Source of the DNA: a virus
IMG/VR virus record: IMGVR_UViG_3300042691_015370
Coordinates: 62,001-126,000 of that record
DNA length: 64,000 nucleotides
Strand: one strand, 5' to 3'
Shown in pieces: positions 40,125 to 49,395 of the stretch. Each line of letters starts with the position of its first letter. Position 1 is the first letter of the stretch. Position numbers and translations under genes: made by a program. A model generated the notes under the pieces. That model was not told where the DNA came from, did no database searches, and saw nothing but the letters and a program-made list of their open reading frames with translations.

Positions 40125-40158
40125 AATGGGGAAGAAGGCCGAAGCCTCCTTCCCCATT
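40125..40158 (-). terminator. Intrinsic terminator after the major capsid gene
   Basis: AATGGGGAAGAAGGC (40125-40139) pairs with GCCTCCTTCCCCATT (40144-40158), one mismatch, around a CGAA loop. On the minus strand it is followed by GTGTTTTTTG. It ends the highly expressed capsid message just downstream of the capsid stop. Confidence 0.87.
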
Positions 40159-40178
40159 TACGTGCCACCTAACTCTTA

Positions 40179-41123
40179 TCAGAGAGAGGTATCGACAATG
40201 CGGCGAAGCCGGTCGGGACGATGAACAACGCCACCGAACTCCTTCTTGCCTAGGAAGTGCCAGTACCAGTTGTCTTCCTCAACGAATTCCTTCGTCTTCA
40301 TGCCGCCCCAGAAGGCGAACTTAGAAGCGTCGGTTGACATGACGTACATCTCGTTGTCGGGGAAGAACGGTACATCGTTCTCATCGGTGTAGTTCGTGAG
40401 CGAAACGATGTTCGCACCACGGTACGTACCGAGTAGACCACGGCGCACCATTTCCTCGTTGGTAGCAGGCAGGAAGCCTGAACCATTGTAGGAAGAACCG
40501 AGTAGCTCATCCATGATCTGCTCAGTCATCGTGGGGCGACCAAGGATGGTCACGTTACGAGTCTTGGAAGCGTCACGAACGCCAGCGAGAGCGGCGTTTA
40601 GCTGAGCTAGCGACACGCCTGACCCAGAAACGTAGCTGGGGCTGGAGTTGTCGGGGATAGCGGCTTGGAACAGAGATAGAACACGCTGGTTAACCATTGC
40701 GTCCATGCGCTGAATTGCTAGGTCAACTAGAGTAGTCGCAGTCTCTGCGAAGTTAGTCTCTAGCTTCTCTTCGAACTCAGTTACGTGGAAACCAATGATG
40801 TCACGGGGAATCTCCATGACCTCACTGTGTAGCGTGCTAGCCTCAATGTAACCACCACGAGCAAGCCAGAAAGCCTTCAGGCCACGAGTCTCTTTCACGA
40901 ATGAACGACCGGTGAATGGAAGGTTCTCTACCTCAGCCATAAGCGCTAGCAGGTTCTCATGCTGGAAACCCTCATAGATGGTTTCCGTCATCTCCTGAGC
41001 ACGCTCACGACGCCAAGTGGGGTTATCGAAGTTCTGAGCAGCCTCTTCGTTCAGAAGCTGTACCTTCTTGCGGAGGGCTTCAAGCTCAGGATCAGTTTTA
41101 CCGTATAGTTTAATGCTTGACAT
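40179..41123 (-). CDS. Major capsid protein
   Basis: 314 residues. The helical N-terminal arm (MSSIKLYGKTDPELEALRKK, WRRERAQEMTETIYEGFQ) is followed by a HK97-type core: an E-loop/P-domain-like stretch LTNFAETATTLVDLAIQRMD in the middle. LLGTYRGANIVSLTNYTDEN and PDNEMYVMSTDASKFAFWGG form the A-domain strands typical of capsid proteins in this class. A terminator follows the gene and decoration and scaffold genes precede it, the standard order. There is no obvious cleavable delta domain, as expected with a separate scaffold. Confidence 0.85.
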   Translation of the reverse strand: MSSIKLYGKTDPELEALRKKVQLLNEEAAQNFDNPTWRRERAQEMTETIYEGFQHENLLALMAEVENLPFTGRSFVKETRGLKAFWLARGGYIEASTLHSEVMEIPRDIIGFHVTEFEEKLETNFAETATTLVDLAIQRMDAMVNQRVLSLFQAAIPDNSSPSYVSGSGVSLAQLNAALAGVRDASKTRNVTILGRPTMTEQIMDELLGSSYNGSGFLPATNEEMVRRGLLGTYRGANIVSLTNYTDENDVPFFPDNEMYVMSTDASKFAFWGGMKTKEFVEEDNWYWHFLGKKEFGGVVHRPDRLRRIVDTSL

Positions 41124-41139
41124 TTTAGTTAACCCCCTC

Positions 41140-41697
41140 TCAGAAGTTCAGGCGAGCTTCAACTTCGCCAGTAGTAGTGTTAACAGCGGTTACGATGAGC
41201 CATGCGTTAGCGGCAGTCTCAGTCTTGGCCCAGTACCCATCAGTGTCGTTACCAACACCGGGGGTAAGGAAATCGCCAACCTCGACACCAACAGTGGCGC
41301 CAACCTCATCAACCATTGTGCGAGCAGCAGGGTAACCAGTTCTCACTAGGAACCCAGTATCCTCGGTGTTCTTAAAGGCAACCTTGACAGTGGTACCATT
41401 TACGACCTGAACAGCCTTCCCAGCGGGAGCGGTGTCGAAGTCGGAGTAGGTGTTCTCTGCGGGGTCTACGCCAGTGAACTGGATATGCTCAAATACTAGA
41501 ATACCGCCAGTGCCGGGAGCAGGCTTAGCCTGAGCACCGGTAGCAAGCTCAACACCTAGACGACCGAGATCGTCAGTGTCACCACTTAGAACAACAGGGG
41601 CACCAATTGGCTGGGCCGTGTCGTCTAGGTAGTAGCGACCTGCACGTTCACCCTGACGAGGTGTTACACGAAATTCGAAATTACGACCGTATGACAT
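41140..41697 (-). CDS. Capsid decoration/stabilisation protein candidate
   Basis: 185 residues, beta-rich and Gly/Thr/Val-rich (VTPRQGERAGRYYLDDTAQP, GTTVKVAFKNTEDTGFLVRT, TVGVEVGDFLTPGVGNDTDG). Sits between scaffold and capsid genes with a 16-nt gap to the capsid gene, the classical place for a cement protein. Composition and position support the call; no family motif is claimed. Confidence 0.6.
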   Translation of the reverse strand: MSYGRNFEFRVTPRQGERAGRYYLDDTAQPIGAPVVLSGDTDDLGRLGVELATGAQAKPAPGTGGILVFEHIQFTGVDPAENTYSDFDTAPAGKAVQVVNGTTVKVAFKNTEDTGFLVRTGYPAARTMVDEVGATVGVEVGDFLTPGVGNDTDGYWAKTETAANAWLIVTAVNTTTGEVEARLNF

Positions 41698-41720
41698 TGT
41701 GGAATCCTCCTTTCAGGGGA

Positions 41721-42422
41721 TCAGTTAAGGGTACGAACGTCAACGCCAGCGTTGCGCGCACCAAATACATCGGCAGCAACGGACTTATTGCCGTTGGACT
41801 GCTCACGAACATTGCTCATAGCCGTCTCACGCGGGATCGCTGGATTAGCGTCACCCTCGTGGGAAGCGGCAGTAGAAACCTTGAGATCTTCGATGTAAGA
41901 ATCGAATTCCTCATCGGACATTGCGACAAAGGCATCAAGGCGATCCTCAATACGCTCATCACTCATAGAGGTCTGGTCCTTGACAGCAGCACGCCGAGCC
42001 TCTCTACGAGCCTCTAGCTCAGCAGCTTCGGCCTTGGCAGTTTCCTCGGCCTCAAGGTACGCAACAAGATCGTTGTAGCGCTTCTCGGCATCGGAAACAC
42101 GAATCTCAGCCTTGTCAAGCTCAGCCTGTAGCTTCTCAATCTCTGTCTTGGCCTCGGCCTCATCGGCCTCATCCTTCAGAGCCTGAATCTGCGCTTCTAG
42201 GTCAGCGACCTTGGCTTCGGCATCTGCGCTGGCGGTGGCAACAGCCTCCTGCACCGCAGTGTTGAACTCATCTTCGGTAAAAGTCTTCATGTCACCCCCT
42301 CCAGTGGAGTTATCGTCATCTAAAGATAGATTGGGATTGCAGTGGGGACATCCCTCTGCATCGTGTTCAGCGCCTTCCGGCTTCTCTGCCAACCACTTGT
42401 CATGAAGTTCTTTGAGGTTCAT
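41721..42422 (-). CDS. Capsid scaffolding protein candidate
   Basis: 233 residues. A long coiled coil (about 60-150: AEAKVADLEAQIQALKDEAD, ELDKAEIRVSDAEKRYNDLV) is flanked by a short N-terminal part containing EGCPHCNPN (C-x-x-C) and a disordered C-terminal tail (SNVREQSNGNKSVAADVFGA). Acidic helical scaffolds usually look like this and sit just before the capsid gene. An internal ATG (MKTFTEDEFN) could start a shorter form. The final tail may be the capsid-interacting or protease-cleaved part. Confidence 0.7.
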   Translation of the reverse strand: MNLKELHDKWLAEKPEGAEHDAEGCPHCNPNLSLDDDNSTGGGDMKTFTEDEFNTAVQEAVATASADAEAKVADLEAQIQALKDEADEAEAKTEIEKLQAELDKAEIRVSDAEKRYNDLVAYLEAEETAKAEAAELEARREARRAAVKDQTSMSDERIEDRLDAFVAMSDEEFDSYIEDLKVSTAASHEGDANPAIPRETAMSNVREQSNGNKSVAADVFGARNAGVDVRTLN

Positions 42423-42472
42423 AGGGAAATCCTTTAGTCGCTGAACTAAGTATCGTCAGTGTGAAATATGAA

Positions 42473-43237
42473 TTAAGTAACCGGCTGGTCTTTAAATGTT
42501 CTTTCAATGATTTTGAACATCATCATTTCCCACTCTTGGGGAGAAAGGTCAGGCGATTCACTTGCAATAGATGTCACTAACTTATGCTTTTCTTCATCAG
42601 AAATAAGCTGCGATAGCTCATTTACTGAGGCGTTCTTCCAACCGGGGCGATCAGGCGGATAGATCAGAGCACCGCCCAAAAACAGCGGCTTGTTAAGCTG
42701 ACGGCTTGATTCACGGGAGAGAATGTGGTCGCAATAAGTCTCAGACATCGGACCCGCATAATCGAACTCCTGCCCACAACCATTGGGGCCTGCGCAAGTA
42801 ACTGACTCAGCCACACACTCCATGCTCTGGTACAAAGCGCCAACACCGTGAGCAGCTTCAACCATGGCAAGCTCATCTGGGAAGTAGTACTTCCAGAAGG
42901 CACCAACCGTCTCGACATAAGGATTGGCATCAGCGTAATCTGGGTAGATCAACTCGGAGCTAACAATGGTGCCAACGATGGAGCGTGACTTGTGAGCAAG
43001 ATTCATTGGCGTATGACTGATGGAGTACTGACTCTCTCGCAGATCCTCCAAGGACCACTGCTGACCGTTGCTATTGGCGTTATCTGCCTCTACATAAGAA
43101 CCAACGATCCAGCGAATGGCCGGGTTCTTGACGATATGCTTTGAAGCCCACTCAGATGCAGTGTCACGATCAAGGTCGATCAATCTCACGGGTGCGCTAA
43201 CAAATAATGAATTCTTGCCCTCAGTAAAAACGGTCAT
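42473..43237 (-). CDS. Prohead maturation protease with zinc-knuckle-like insert
   Basis: 254 residues. SISHTPMNLAHKSRSIVGTI gives a candidate catalytic His82 preceding the IVGTIVSSEL strand, and GALYQSMECVA a candidate Ser138; this order is that of the U9/S78-type prohead proteases. Unusually, residues 148-171 form a Cys/His cluster (VTCAGPNGCGQEF...ETYCDHIL: Cys148, Cys154, Cys169, His171). The C-terminal helix (EEKHKLVTSIASE) may anchor it to the scaffold. Position between portal and scaffold is canonical. Confidence 0.7.
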   Translation of the reverse strand: MTVFTEGKNSLFVSAPVRLIDLDRDTASEWASKHIVKNPAIRWIVGSYVEADNANSNGQQWSLEDLRESQYSISHTPMNLAHKSRSIVGTIVSSELIYPDYADANPYVETVGAFWKYYFPDELAMVEAAHGVGALYQSMECVAESVTCAGPNGCGQEFDYAGPMSETYCDHILSRESSRQLNKPLFLGGALIYPPDRPGWKNASVNELSQLISDEEKHKLVTSIASESPDLSPQEWEMMMFKIIERTFKDQPVT

Positions 43238-43263
43238 GATCGCTCCTTACGCTCTAGCTAACG

Positions 43264-44898
43264 TCAGCCTCTGTTCTTTTTTGAATCTGGTCGGCCCTTG
43301 GTATCAGGGTTCGGCTTGTTTGAATCAGCGTTGCGACCGCCACCATTACTGTTGCCTCCACCAGTGTTACCACCCGTCTTGCCGTCAACCGGCGAATCGA
43401 ATGGCACATGCACTGGAGTGAAGATATCATCATAATACTTAGCTTCACGCTGACGCTTGATAGCCTCGTCCGACTGAATGATGTCAAGCTCAGCGAGCAC
43501 GGTGGTACGAGAAACCTCGCCCATACCACGAAGGTCAAGCAAGAACTGAGCAATATTGGGATCGAAGTCGAGCGCAATACGTCGCGGGTAGAACGCCATC
43601 CGTGGTGGTGACTTCAGCTTGGGATTCATCTTGAAAACTTCCGCAAAGACGTGGTTCATGAACGAATCACGAATTTGGTCACGACGAGCCTCCATCGAAG
43701 AAGCAACAACTCGCATCAACTTGATCGAATCGTCACTCGCAGTGCCAGACGAGTAATTGCCGGTAGAAAGAATCTGGAACATGCGAGAAGTGATGCGAGA
43801 ATCAATGCCGTTGTACTTCTCAGCAGACAGGTAATCCAAGTCTGGAGTGATGATCTCAATCTCAAGCCTGTGATCAGACACGATAATAGGAATGCGAGAG
43901 GTGGTCTTAACCTCGTTAGCTACCTGTTGTAGCTCTGCTGCCTGCGCTGGTCGAGAGTCATCACCCTTCTTGACCAGAATGATCGCATTCGTGCTACCAA
44001 GGATTGTGGCACGATCCATCTCACGTAGAAGGTGCTTCAGGTCTAGAAGCTCAAAGACGGACTCCATACGCACATCAGCAAAACGCCGGTAGCTGGGTCG
44101 AGTGGAGGTAATCCGCCAGACGTTACGGGGATTTAGTAGGTATGTACGACCATCAAGATCTGACTCACCTGTGATGTCAGCAATAAGTTTTCTCTCATTC
44201 TTGTGATCATCGTCTTCAATAGGGTACCTAGCGCTAATAAGCTGACTAACCACAAGATCAGAAGAGTTGTCACCAGCAAGAACATTGTCAAATTCACGCA
44301 CTTCACTACGATCAGCAAGGTATACTAGCTTTTCTTGACCAAACATGAAGTTGCCAACAGGAACAACTTTCAGAGGATCTAGGTACGTCACCCCAATAGG
44401 AACAGTCAAAGCGCCAAACTGCTTGCGGCTGCCAGTCGCCTTGAACTGCTTCTTCTGATACAACACTGCGGGGTATGCCTGAGAGATGGTGAAAACTTCA
44501 CGCCAGCCTTCTCGCAGACGCTCAGAAAGATCAATCTCATCGATAATCTGATTCCAGATATCTTCCTCAAGCTCATCATCGCATTCCATGTTGATGCGCT
44601 TGAATGCTAGTTGCTCAGTGGTTTCAACGACACTAGAAATAACATCGTCAGTACGTACTGCATCGGCAGCTAGCCTGAACTTGTCAAAAATGTTGTCTGG
44701 CGACACCCACTTATCTCTGTTGAAGATAGTACCCTTACGGGTCGCTCCCTGACGAGACTGTGACCACTTACGCAGTGTGGCGATCTCAGGAGCCTGACTT
44801 TCAATTGCCTGCCTGATATCTTCAGTTGAAACTTCGGTATCATTGATGATAGCAATACCATATTCTGGATCGTATTCTATCTCTGAGCCTTCTGCCAT
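43264..44898 (-). CDS. Portal protein
   Basis: 544 residues from the ATG at 44898 with GAAGGG upstream; a GTG at 44922 overlaps the previous gene and lacks a site. Portal-like core: SSVVETTEQLAFKRINMECD, EREGWREVF-type clip helices (LREGWREVFTISQAYPAVLY), FRLRM-like strands, and SSGTASDDSIKLMRVVASSM...QIRDSFMNHVFAEVF, the long helices of the stem/wing. The last 45 residues are Asn/Gly-rich and disordered. It forms the dodecameric DNA gate bound by terminase. Confidence 0.8.
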   Translation of the reverse strand: MAEGSEIEYDPEYGIAIINDTEVSTEDIRQAIESQAPEIATLRKWSQSRQGATRKGTIFNRDKWVSPDNIFDKFRLAADAVRTDDVISSVVETTEQLAFKRINMECDDELEEDIWNQIIDEIDLSERLREGWREVFTISQAYPAVLYQKKQFKATGSRKQFGALTVPIGVTYLDPLKVVPVGNFMFGQEKLVYLADRSEVREFDNVLAGDNSSDLVVSQLISARYPIEDDDHKNERKLIADITGESDLDGRTYLLNPRNVWRITSTRPSYRRFADVRMESVFELLDLKHLLREMDRATILGSTNAIILVKKGDDSRPAQAAELQQVANEVKTTSRIPIIVSDHRLEIEIITPDLDYLSAEKYNGIDSRITSRMFQILSTGNYSSGTASDDSIKLMRVVASSMEARRDQIRDSFMNHVFAEVFKMNPKLKSPPRMAFYPRRIALDFDPNIAQFLLDLRGMGEVSRTTVLAELDIIQSDEAIKRQREAKYYDDIFTPVHVPFDSPVDGKTGGNTGGGNSNGGGRNADSNKPNPDTKGRPDSKKNRG

Positions 44899-44900
44899 GG

Positions 44901-45203
44901 TCAACCCTTCGCCATATCCCACTCATCTTTAACGAGTGTGCCCATTCTGGACCAAATCTTGTCTTGAAAAACACATTCGTTGAGGAACGGTATAATTTCT
45001 TCGTATCGGAAATCTTTAGCTTTTCGACTTTCTTTAGGAGCCATTGCTGAACTCATAAACCTTGCACGCACCGAGAACGCTGAGATCATGGGGAGAATTT
45101 CTTTGGGATCTTGAATGTCTTGAAAAGTCCACATTTTCTCAAGATAACCCATCAATTCCTCTCTCCAAGCCACAATTGTCTCGTCCAAACTTCTGGTTGT
45201 CAT
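44901..45203 (-). CDS. Small helical protein between terminase and portal
   Basis: 100 residues from the ATG at 45203 (TGATG with the preceding stop; the in-frame TTG at 45206 is unlikely). Helical (SLDETIVAWREELMGYLEKM, MAPKESRKAKDFRYEEIIPF). Not recognised. Its place in the packaging cluster suggests a packaging accessory role. Confidence 0.5.
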   Translation of the reverse strand: MTTRSLDETIVAWREELMGYLEKMWTFQDIQDPKEILPMISAFSVRARFMSSAMAPKESRKAKDFRYEEIIPFLNECVFQDKIWSRMGTLVKDEWDMAKG

Positions 45204-45502
45204 CAATTATCTCCAACGGTAACGTCTTTAGGACTGTAAAAATCAATAAGCTCATCGACATCAAGGATGATGTTCCCACCTTCTGTGACAAAACCCTTGA
45301 ATCTCACGACCATCATATCACTATTGGTCTTGACGACGACGTTAACGACGGCTGCATGGGCAAAGTGTTCGTCGCAGAGCACGACACTGAGTTTCTTAAA
45401 GGGGTCGATTCGCAGCAGACCGTCCTCGCCGCAAATGAAGCACTTACAAAAAGACCATTGGTGGGGGCTTCCAGATATCTTCTTTGCTTTTAACAAATTC
45501 AT
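45203..45502 (-). CDS. Zinc-finger-like small protein overlapping the terminase 3' end
   Basis: 99 residues from the ATG at 45502, so it overlaps the last 59 nt of the terminase gene in another frame. A longer reading from 45706 would lie over the terminase nuclease region. FCKCFICGEDG plus LCDEHFAHA gives a C-x-x-C / C-x-x-H set that could bind zinc, followed by a beta region (VVNVVVKTNSDMMVVRFKGF). Both halves of the zinc site need the overlapping stretch, which supports the early start. Function unknown. Confidence 0.6.
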   Translation of the reverse strand: MNLLKAKKISGSPHQWSFCKCFICGEDGLLRIDPFKKLSVVLCDEHFAHAAVVNVVVKTNSDMMVVRFKGFVTEGGNIILDVDELIDFYSPKDVTVGDN

Positions 45503-47132
45503 TAATCGCTTCTTGCTGGTACGCAAGAACAGCCATACGGCACGCATCAAGAGTGTGGAATTGCCCTGCGCTGTATAGCTTTTTGCGACCGTAAGCGTCC
45601 AAAGCCGATTTAGAATAGGTCCAAGTTTGGCCCTGAAACTCTCCAATAATCGATTTGTCATATGGGAGAATAAGTCGATACTGGTCCACCATACCTCTGA
45701 GAACATCGGTACTCCATTCTAGAACGTTGCGCTTAATGGCTGCCTCTTCCCATCCGTTTGGATCGTTTTCATCGATTTTGACACCATCGTCAAACTCAGC
45801 GATTACCTTCTCAGAAAAGTTGTAGCCCTTTATTCTTGGGACAATGTGCTTAATCTCTGGTCGCTTACGGGCCATATTCTGAACCTGCTGGAACAGAGGA
45901 AAGCCTGCCCCGGTCGCATCAATAGCAAAGGCTCGTGGCCTATACAGATCAAGCAAATGAATAATTGCATCTGCCTGATCATCGGTTGCAACCTTCTTCA
46001 AAAGAATTCTTGCCAGCAACTTCAGCTTTGTGGGATTCTTGCCCTGCGGGGCTTCTGCAAATACGACAATGGATGATGGAGCAAGTGTCCAACCAACGTC
46101 CATGCCAATCCAAAAGTTCTCATACTTTAAATGACTACCGGGCATATCCAACAATTGCTCAATACACTCAACGTCACGCACCATAGACTCATCAATAGAT
46201 GGACTAACATACTCATTAAGGTTAAAGTCGCTACTGGTGTCGATATCTACATTTTCCATCAATCGGTAAAGAACAAAGATGGGTGAGTTCTGGTCACCCG
46301 GCAGACCATAGATATTACGGCGATAGTCAACAGCATCTGTTGAGCCACCATACTCACGGATATTGCGCTCTCGTTCAGCATCGTTCCAAGTAGGGCGATA
46401 CATAGCTGGAAGTGCGTGAACTTTCCAGCCAGAGTCAGGCTGACAGCGCTCATCGAACCCACCACCAACACCTCTGGTCACGCCGTGAGCACGCCACCTT
46501 GCACGAGCGTCACCTTCCTTCAGTGTCGGTGCAATTTCAGCCCATGCCTGTTCGGGCCAGTCAGAAGCCTCATCCATCTCCAGCCAAATGGGGTGAGTAC
46601 CTTTGATGCCCTTACCGTCACGCTGTGGAATACGACCCATGATACGTGCGCCATTGGCAAAGTTGATCATGAATGGCCGATGCTTAATGCCACCTCTGCC
46701 CTTGGATACCATCTCACGAGCCAACCGACAGTTCGTATACAGCGTCTCAACGTTATCGGTCACAGCATCCAAGTGGACACCCTCAGGAGCGGTAATAATC
46801 ATCTCACCCCCGGGGTGGAGAAAGGGAAACGCAAAGGTTCGAAGCTTGATCGACAACGACTTACCAACCGAACGACTAGCTCGGTCGATCTGTAGCTTGT
46901 CGTCACAACGCCACCACGCCCACTGAAACGGCCAAGCCCGGAAGCAGCCATCACCGGGCTGGAAAGTCATCTCGCCCTGTTCGTTCAGGACAGGTTCGCC
47001 ATTTTCGTCAAGAATTGGTTCTGTCTTAGTATCATCAATAAAGGCAAACTCAGCCTGATCCAGACCAGACTCATCAGACAAGATTGCCCACAAGTAGCAC
47101 TCTTCTTCCGATAAAGCTTCGTAGACAGCCAT
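45444..47132 (-). CDS. terL: Terminase large subunit
   Basis: 562 residues. ATPase: Walker A-like IDRASRSVGKSLSIK (Gly90, Lys91, Ser92) and Walker B HPIWLEMDEASDWPE (182-194). RNase H-fold nuclease: WIGMDVGWT (Asp345), AFAIDATGAG (Asp405) and FHTLDACRMA (Asp529) supply the acidic triad. It packages DNA through the portal. Length and both domains are normal. Its start is 2 nt after the upstream HTH gene, and its 3' end overlaps a zinc-finger gene. Confidence 0.93.
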   Translation of the reverse strand: MAVYEALSEEECYLWAILSDESGLDQAEFAFIDDTKTEPILDENGEPVLNEQGEMTFQPGDGCFRAWPFQWAWWRCDDKLQIDRASRSVGKSLSIKLRTFAFPFLHPGGEMIITAPEGVHLDAVTDNVETLYTNCRLAREMVSKGRGGIKHRPFMINFANGARIMGRIPQRDGKGIKGTHPIWLEMDEASDWPEQAWAEIAPTLKEGDARARWRAHGVTRGVGGGFDERCQPDSGWKVHALPAMYRPTWNDAERERNIREYGGSTDAVDYRRNIYGLPGDQNSPIFVLYRLMENVDIDTSSDFNLNEYVSPSIDESMVRDVECIEQLLDMPGSHLKYENFWIGMDVGWTLAPSSIVVFAEAPQGKNPTKLKLLARILLKKVATDDQADAIIHLLDLYRPRAFAIDATGAGFPLFQQVQNMARKRPEIKHIVPRIKGYNFSEKVIAEFDDGVKIDENDPNGWEEAAIKRNVLEWSTDVLRGMVDQYRLILPYDKSIIGEFQGQTWTYSKSALDAYGRKKLYSAGQFHTLDACRMAVLAYQQEAINEFVKSKEDIWKPPPMVFL

Positions 47133-47133
47133 G

Positions 47134-47652
47134 TCATTGCACCTTTGAAAACTTCAGATACCATGCAGTAGCAGTTTCAGGAGAATCACGTAACAACGAG
47201 TCTATCACAACAATCGTCTTAGCAATCCTATATTCAATAAAGAAGGACGGATGCTTCTTGAATGCATGAGCAATCTTTTCCATCGTCTCAAACGAAGGAT
47301 GGGCATCACCTTGGAGCAAGCGCTGAACATAGGACTTTCCGAGTCCGGTCTTGGCGGCGATTCCTCTGATAGAAAAACCTTGTGTCATGTAACGGAACGT
47401 CTCATGAAAATCGAACTCAGAGAAGTCCTCGTCACTGACACGAGCCAACCGCTGCAAGGCTTCGGCACGATCAAGAGTCGGGCGTTTACCCGGCCTTGAA
47501 CCACGACTGCCAGATTTCAAAACATCGCCCAACAGACGTGCAAAGATGTCCGAGTCTTGGCGCAAAAGATCAGACCAGTTGACATCCACAACCTCTGGAT
47601 ACTGTGACGTGATGCGTCTGTACTTTTCCTCCCAAGGAATCTTCTTAGCCAT
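47134..47652 (-). CDS. HTH protein, terminase small subunit candidate
   Basis: 172 residues from the ATG at 47652 (MAKKIPWEEKYRRITSQYPE); the longer reading from 47712 only overlaps the previous gene. The C-terminal half carries a Cro/C1-type HTH: FSIRGIAAKTGLGKSYVQRL then LLQGDAHPSFETMEKIAHAF. DNA binding directly ahead of the large terminase gene is typical of a small terminase subunit that recognises the packaging site. The gene just upstream is a second candidate. Confidence 0.6.
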   Translation of the reverse strand: MAKKIPWEEKYRRITSQYPEVVDVNWSDLLRQDSDIFARLLGDVLKSGSRGSRPGKRPTLDRAEALQRLARVSDEDFSEFDFHETFRYMTQGFSIRGIAAKTGLGKSYVQRLLQGDAHPSFETMEKIAHAFKKHPSFFIEYRIAKTIVVIDSLLRDSPETATAWYLKFSKVQ

Positions 47653-48307
47653 TAATCTCTGTCCTAATCCAATATTGCTGATTTTCACGGAGAGCAGCAT
47701 CGATCTCGTCAAACTCTTTGAACTGGTCTTTCAGCCAACCAACAATGTCTTCCAAGTTCGCATTAAACTCTTTGCGCTCAGCCGCATTGGAGTTCTCATA
47801 TAGAGTGATTAAACCACGCAGTTCCATCAAAATGGTAATAGCACGCACAGCTTGCTTGTTACGAGTAATGCCCCATTCCTTCGCTCTTACTCCAAGATTC
47901 TTGACATAATCAGCTACAGACTCACCCTGATCCTTGTCACGAGTAGCCTTGTCGATACCCAAGTCTTTCTTGATTCCACGAATCTCTCGGGAAAAGATGT
48001 CTAGTGACTTCTGTAATTCATTAGCATTAATCTTACGACCCTTGTAATCCTCACCCATCGTCAGCCATTGACTAGCCCGGTAGGCAGCAATTTCAAAGGT
48101 AAGAATACGATCAAGTTCCAAAAGATCAGAAATGTTCTTGAAACTATTATCCTGACGGTATCGATCAGCGATGCGGTTATAGTGCTCTAATTCATCAATG
48201 GTCATCAATGTGACCTTGGCACCGGATGGAGATGTAACTTCAAAAGACTCTTCATCATCAGCTTCATCTTCATCCATGATGTTACCGATGTTGAAATCCT
48301 GATTCAT
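47645..48307 (-). CDS. Helical protein upstream of terminase (second small-subunit candidate)
   Basis: 220 residues, acidic N-terminus (MDEDEADDEESFEVTSPSGA), then almost entirely helical (NISDLLELDRILTFEIAAYR, SLDIFSREIRGIKKDLGIDK). A helical core followed by a lysine-rich IKKDLGIDK-x-T-R turn recalls small terminase subunits. Overlaps the HTH gene by 8 nt. Which of the pair is the true small subunit, or whether both act together, is unclear. Confidence 0.45.
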   Translation of the reverse strand: MNQDFNIGNIMDEDEADDEESFEVTSPSGAKVTLMTIDELEHYNRIADRYRQDNSFKNISDLLELDRILTFEIAAYRASQWLTMGEDYKGRKINANELQKSLDIFSREIRGIKKDLGIDKATRDKDQGESVADYVKNLGVRAKEWGITRNKQAVRAITILMELRGLITLYENSNAAERKEFNANLEDIVGWLKDQFKEFDEIDAALRENQQYWIRTEING

Positions 48308-48360
48308 AGGGTTCCTTTCGTCTCAAAGATCTGTATCGGAATGAGGGACATTTAATTGAC

Positions 48361-49395
48361 CTAAAGATTGCTCATAACGTCCAGATAAACCGATTTGAGA
48401 CTCTGCCAAGAATGCTCTTGTGCCCATTGATCAGCCCACTGAGAATACTCAATAACCTTGTCAGGATTTCCCCTTAACCAAAGAATCTTTTCGGCAATAT
48501 CTCTAGGATCAGATTCCCAAACATCAATGGTATTGCGGGTTTCAATCGTCTTTATTTTGTGTGCAGGTACTCGCAATTCTTCAGGCACCCAAAAAGTCTG
48601 AGGGGAACAATCAGACACGATAATGGGCATACCACACGACAAAGCTTCTTGAATAGGAAGACACAAGCCACCAAACTTCCTAGGAAAAAGAAACACATCT
48701 CCCGATTCATACAGTTCGGCTGGAGAATCAACTGCACCTACGGTGAACTTAATATTGCGCTTGTTGCGAATGTCTCGGATGGGACGCTGAGATCTAATGT
48801 TGAGAGTTATATTCTCATCGATGTAGTCCATTGCTTTGGCTGACAAGACCGTTCCATTACGGTCCTCCATTGCAACAGTACCAGCCGTATGCAGAAGTGA
48901 ACCGAGACTGGTTCGTGGCTTGTAGGGAAACATCTCTCTATCAACTGGCACAGGCAAAAGCTGAACATTGCGTCCGGGCAGTTGTTCTCTCACGGTGTCG
49001 AGGTACCAAGGAGAGGGAGCGGCAAACAGATCAGGCTCAGGTAATGAGTTCCTGCTGTAGTCAAGGAACTCAAAATTGAATTGCAGAACCGTCTTTACAG
49101 AAAGTTCTCTAGCTCTTTCAAAGAGCCAATAGTTATATGGCGTCTCACAGGTAAAGACAACATCAAGGTCACGCAAGAAATCCTCAATCACCGGATCACT
49201 CTGAACTGTCAGATCTGGATAAAGTCGATCATTCCACATCTGAGCACCGGGATACAAAGACATCACCGGCTTGCGACGAGAGTGTCGTGACAGGTCAACA
49301 ACCAAGGTCTTAGATGGCTGTAGGTGCCGCCAAAGGGCGTGAGTCTGAACCGACAGACCGGTGAAATCTGCCCGAGCTATGAGTCCGATTCTCAT
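48361..49395 (-). CDS. GT-B glycosyltransferase (GT4-type)
   Basis: 344 residues from the ATG at 49395 (ATGA overlap with the methyltransferase gene). N-terminal domain MRIGLIARADFTGLSVQTHA. C-terminal nucleotide-sugar domain with SGDVFLFPRKFGGLCLPIQE, EALSCGMPIIVSDCSP and the E-x7-E-type EX motif (E in GLCLPIQEAL) that binds the donor. It should transfer a sugar from a nucleotide donor. It is the last gene of a seven-gene glycan cassette. Confidence 0.82.
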   Translation of the reverse strand: MRIGLIARADFTGLSVQTHALWRHLQPSKTLVVDLSRHSRRKPVMSLYPGAQMWNDRLYPDLTVQSDPVIEDFLRDLDVVFTCETPYNYWLFERARELSVKTVLQFNFEFLDYSRNSLPEPDLFAAPSPWYLDTVREQLPGRNVQLLPVPVDREMFPYKPRTSLGSLLHTAGTVAMEDRNGTVLSAKAMDYIDENITLNIRSQRPIRDIRNKRNIKFTVGAVDSPAELYESGDVFLFPRKFGGLCLPIQEALSCGMPIIVSDCSPQTFWVPEELRVPAHKIKTIETRNTIDVWESDPRDIAEKILWLRGNPDKVIEYSQWADQWAQEHSWQSLKSVYLDVMSNL

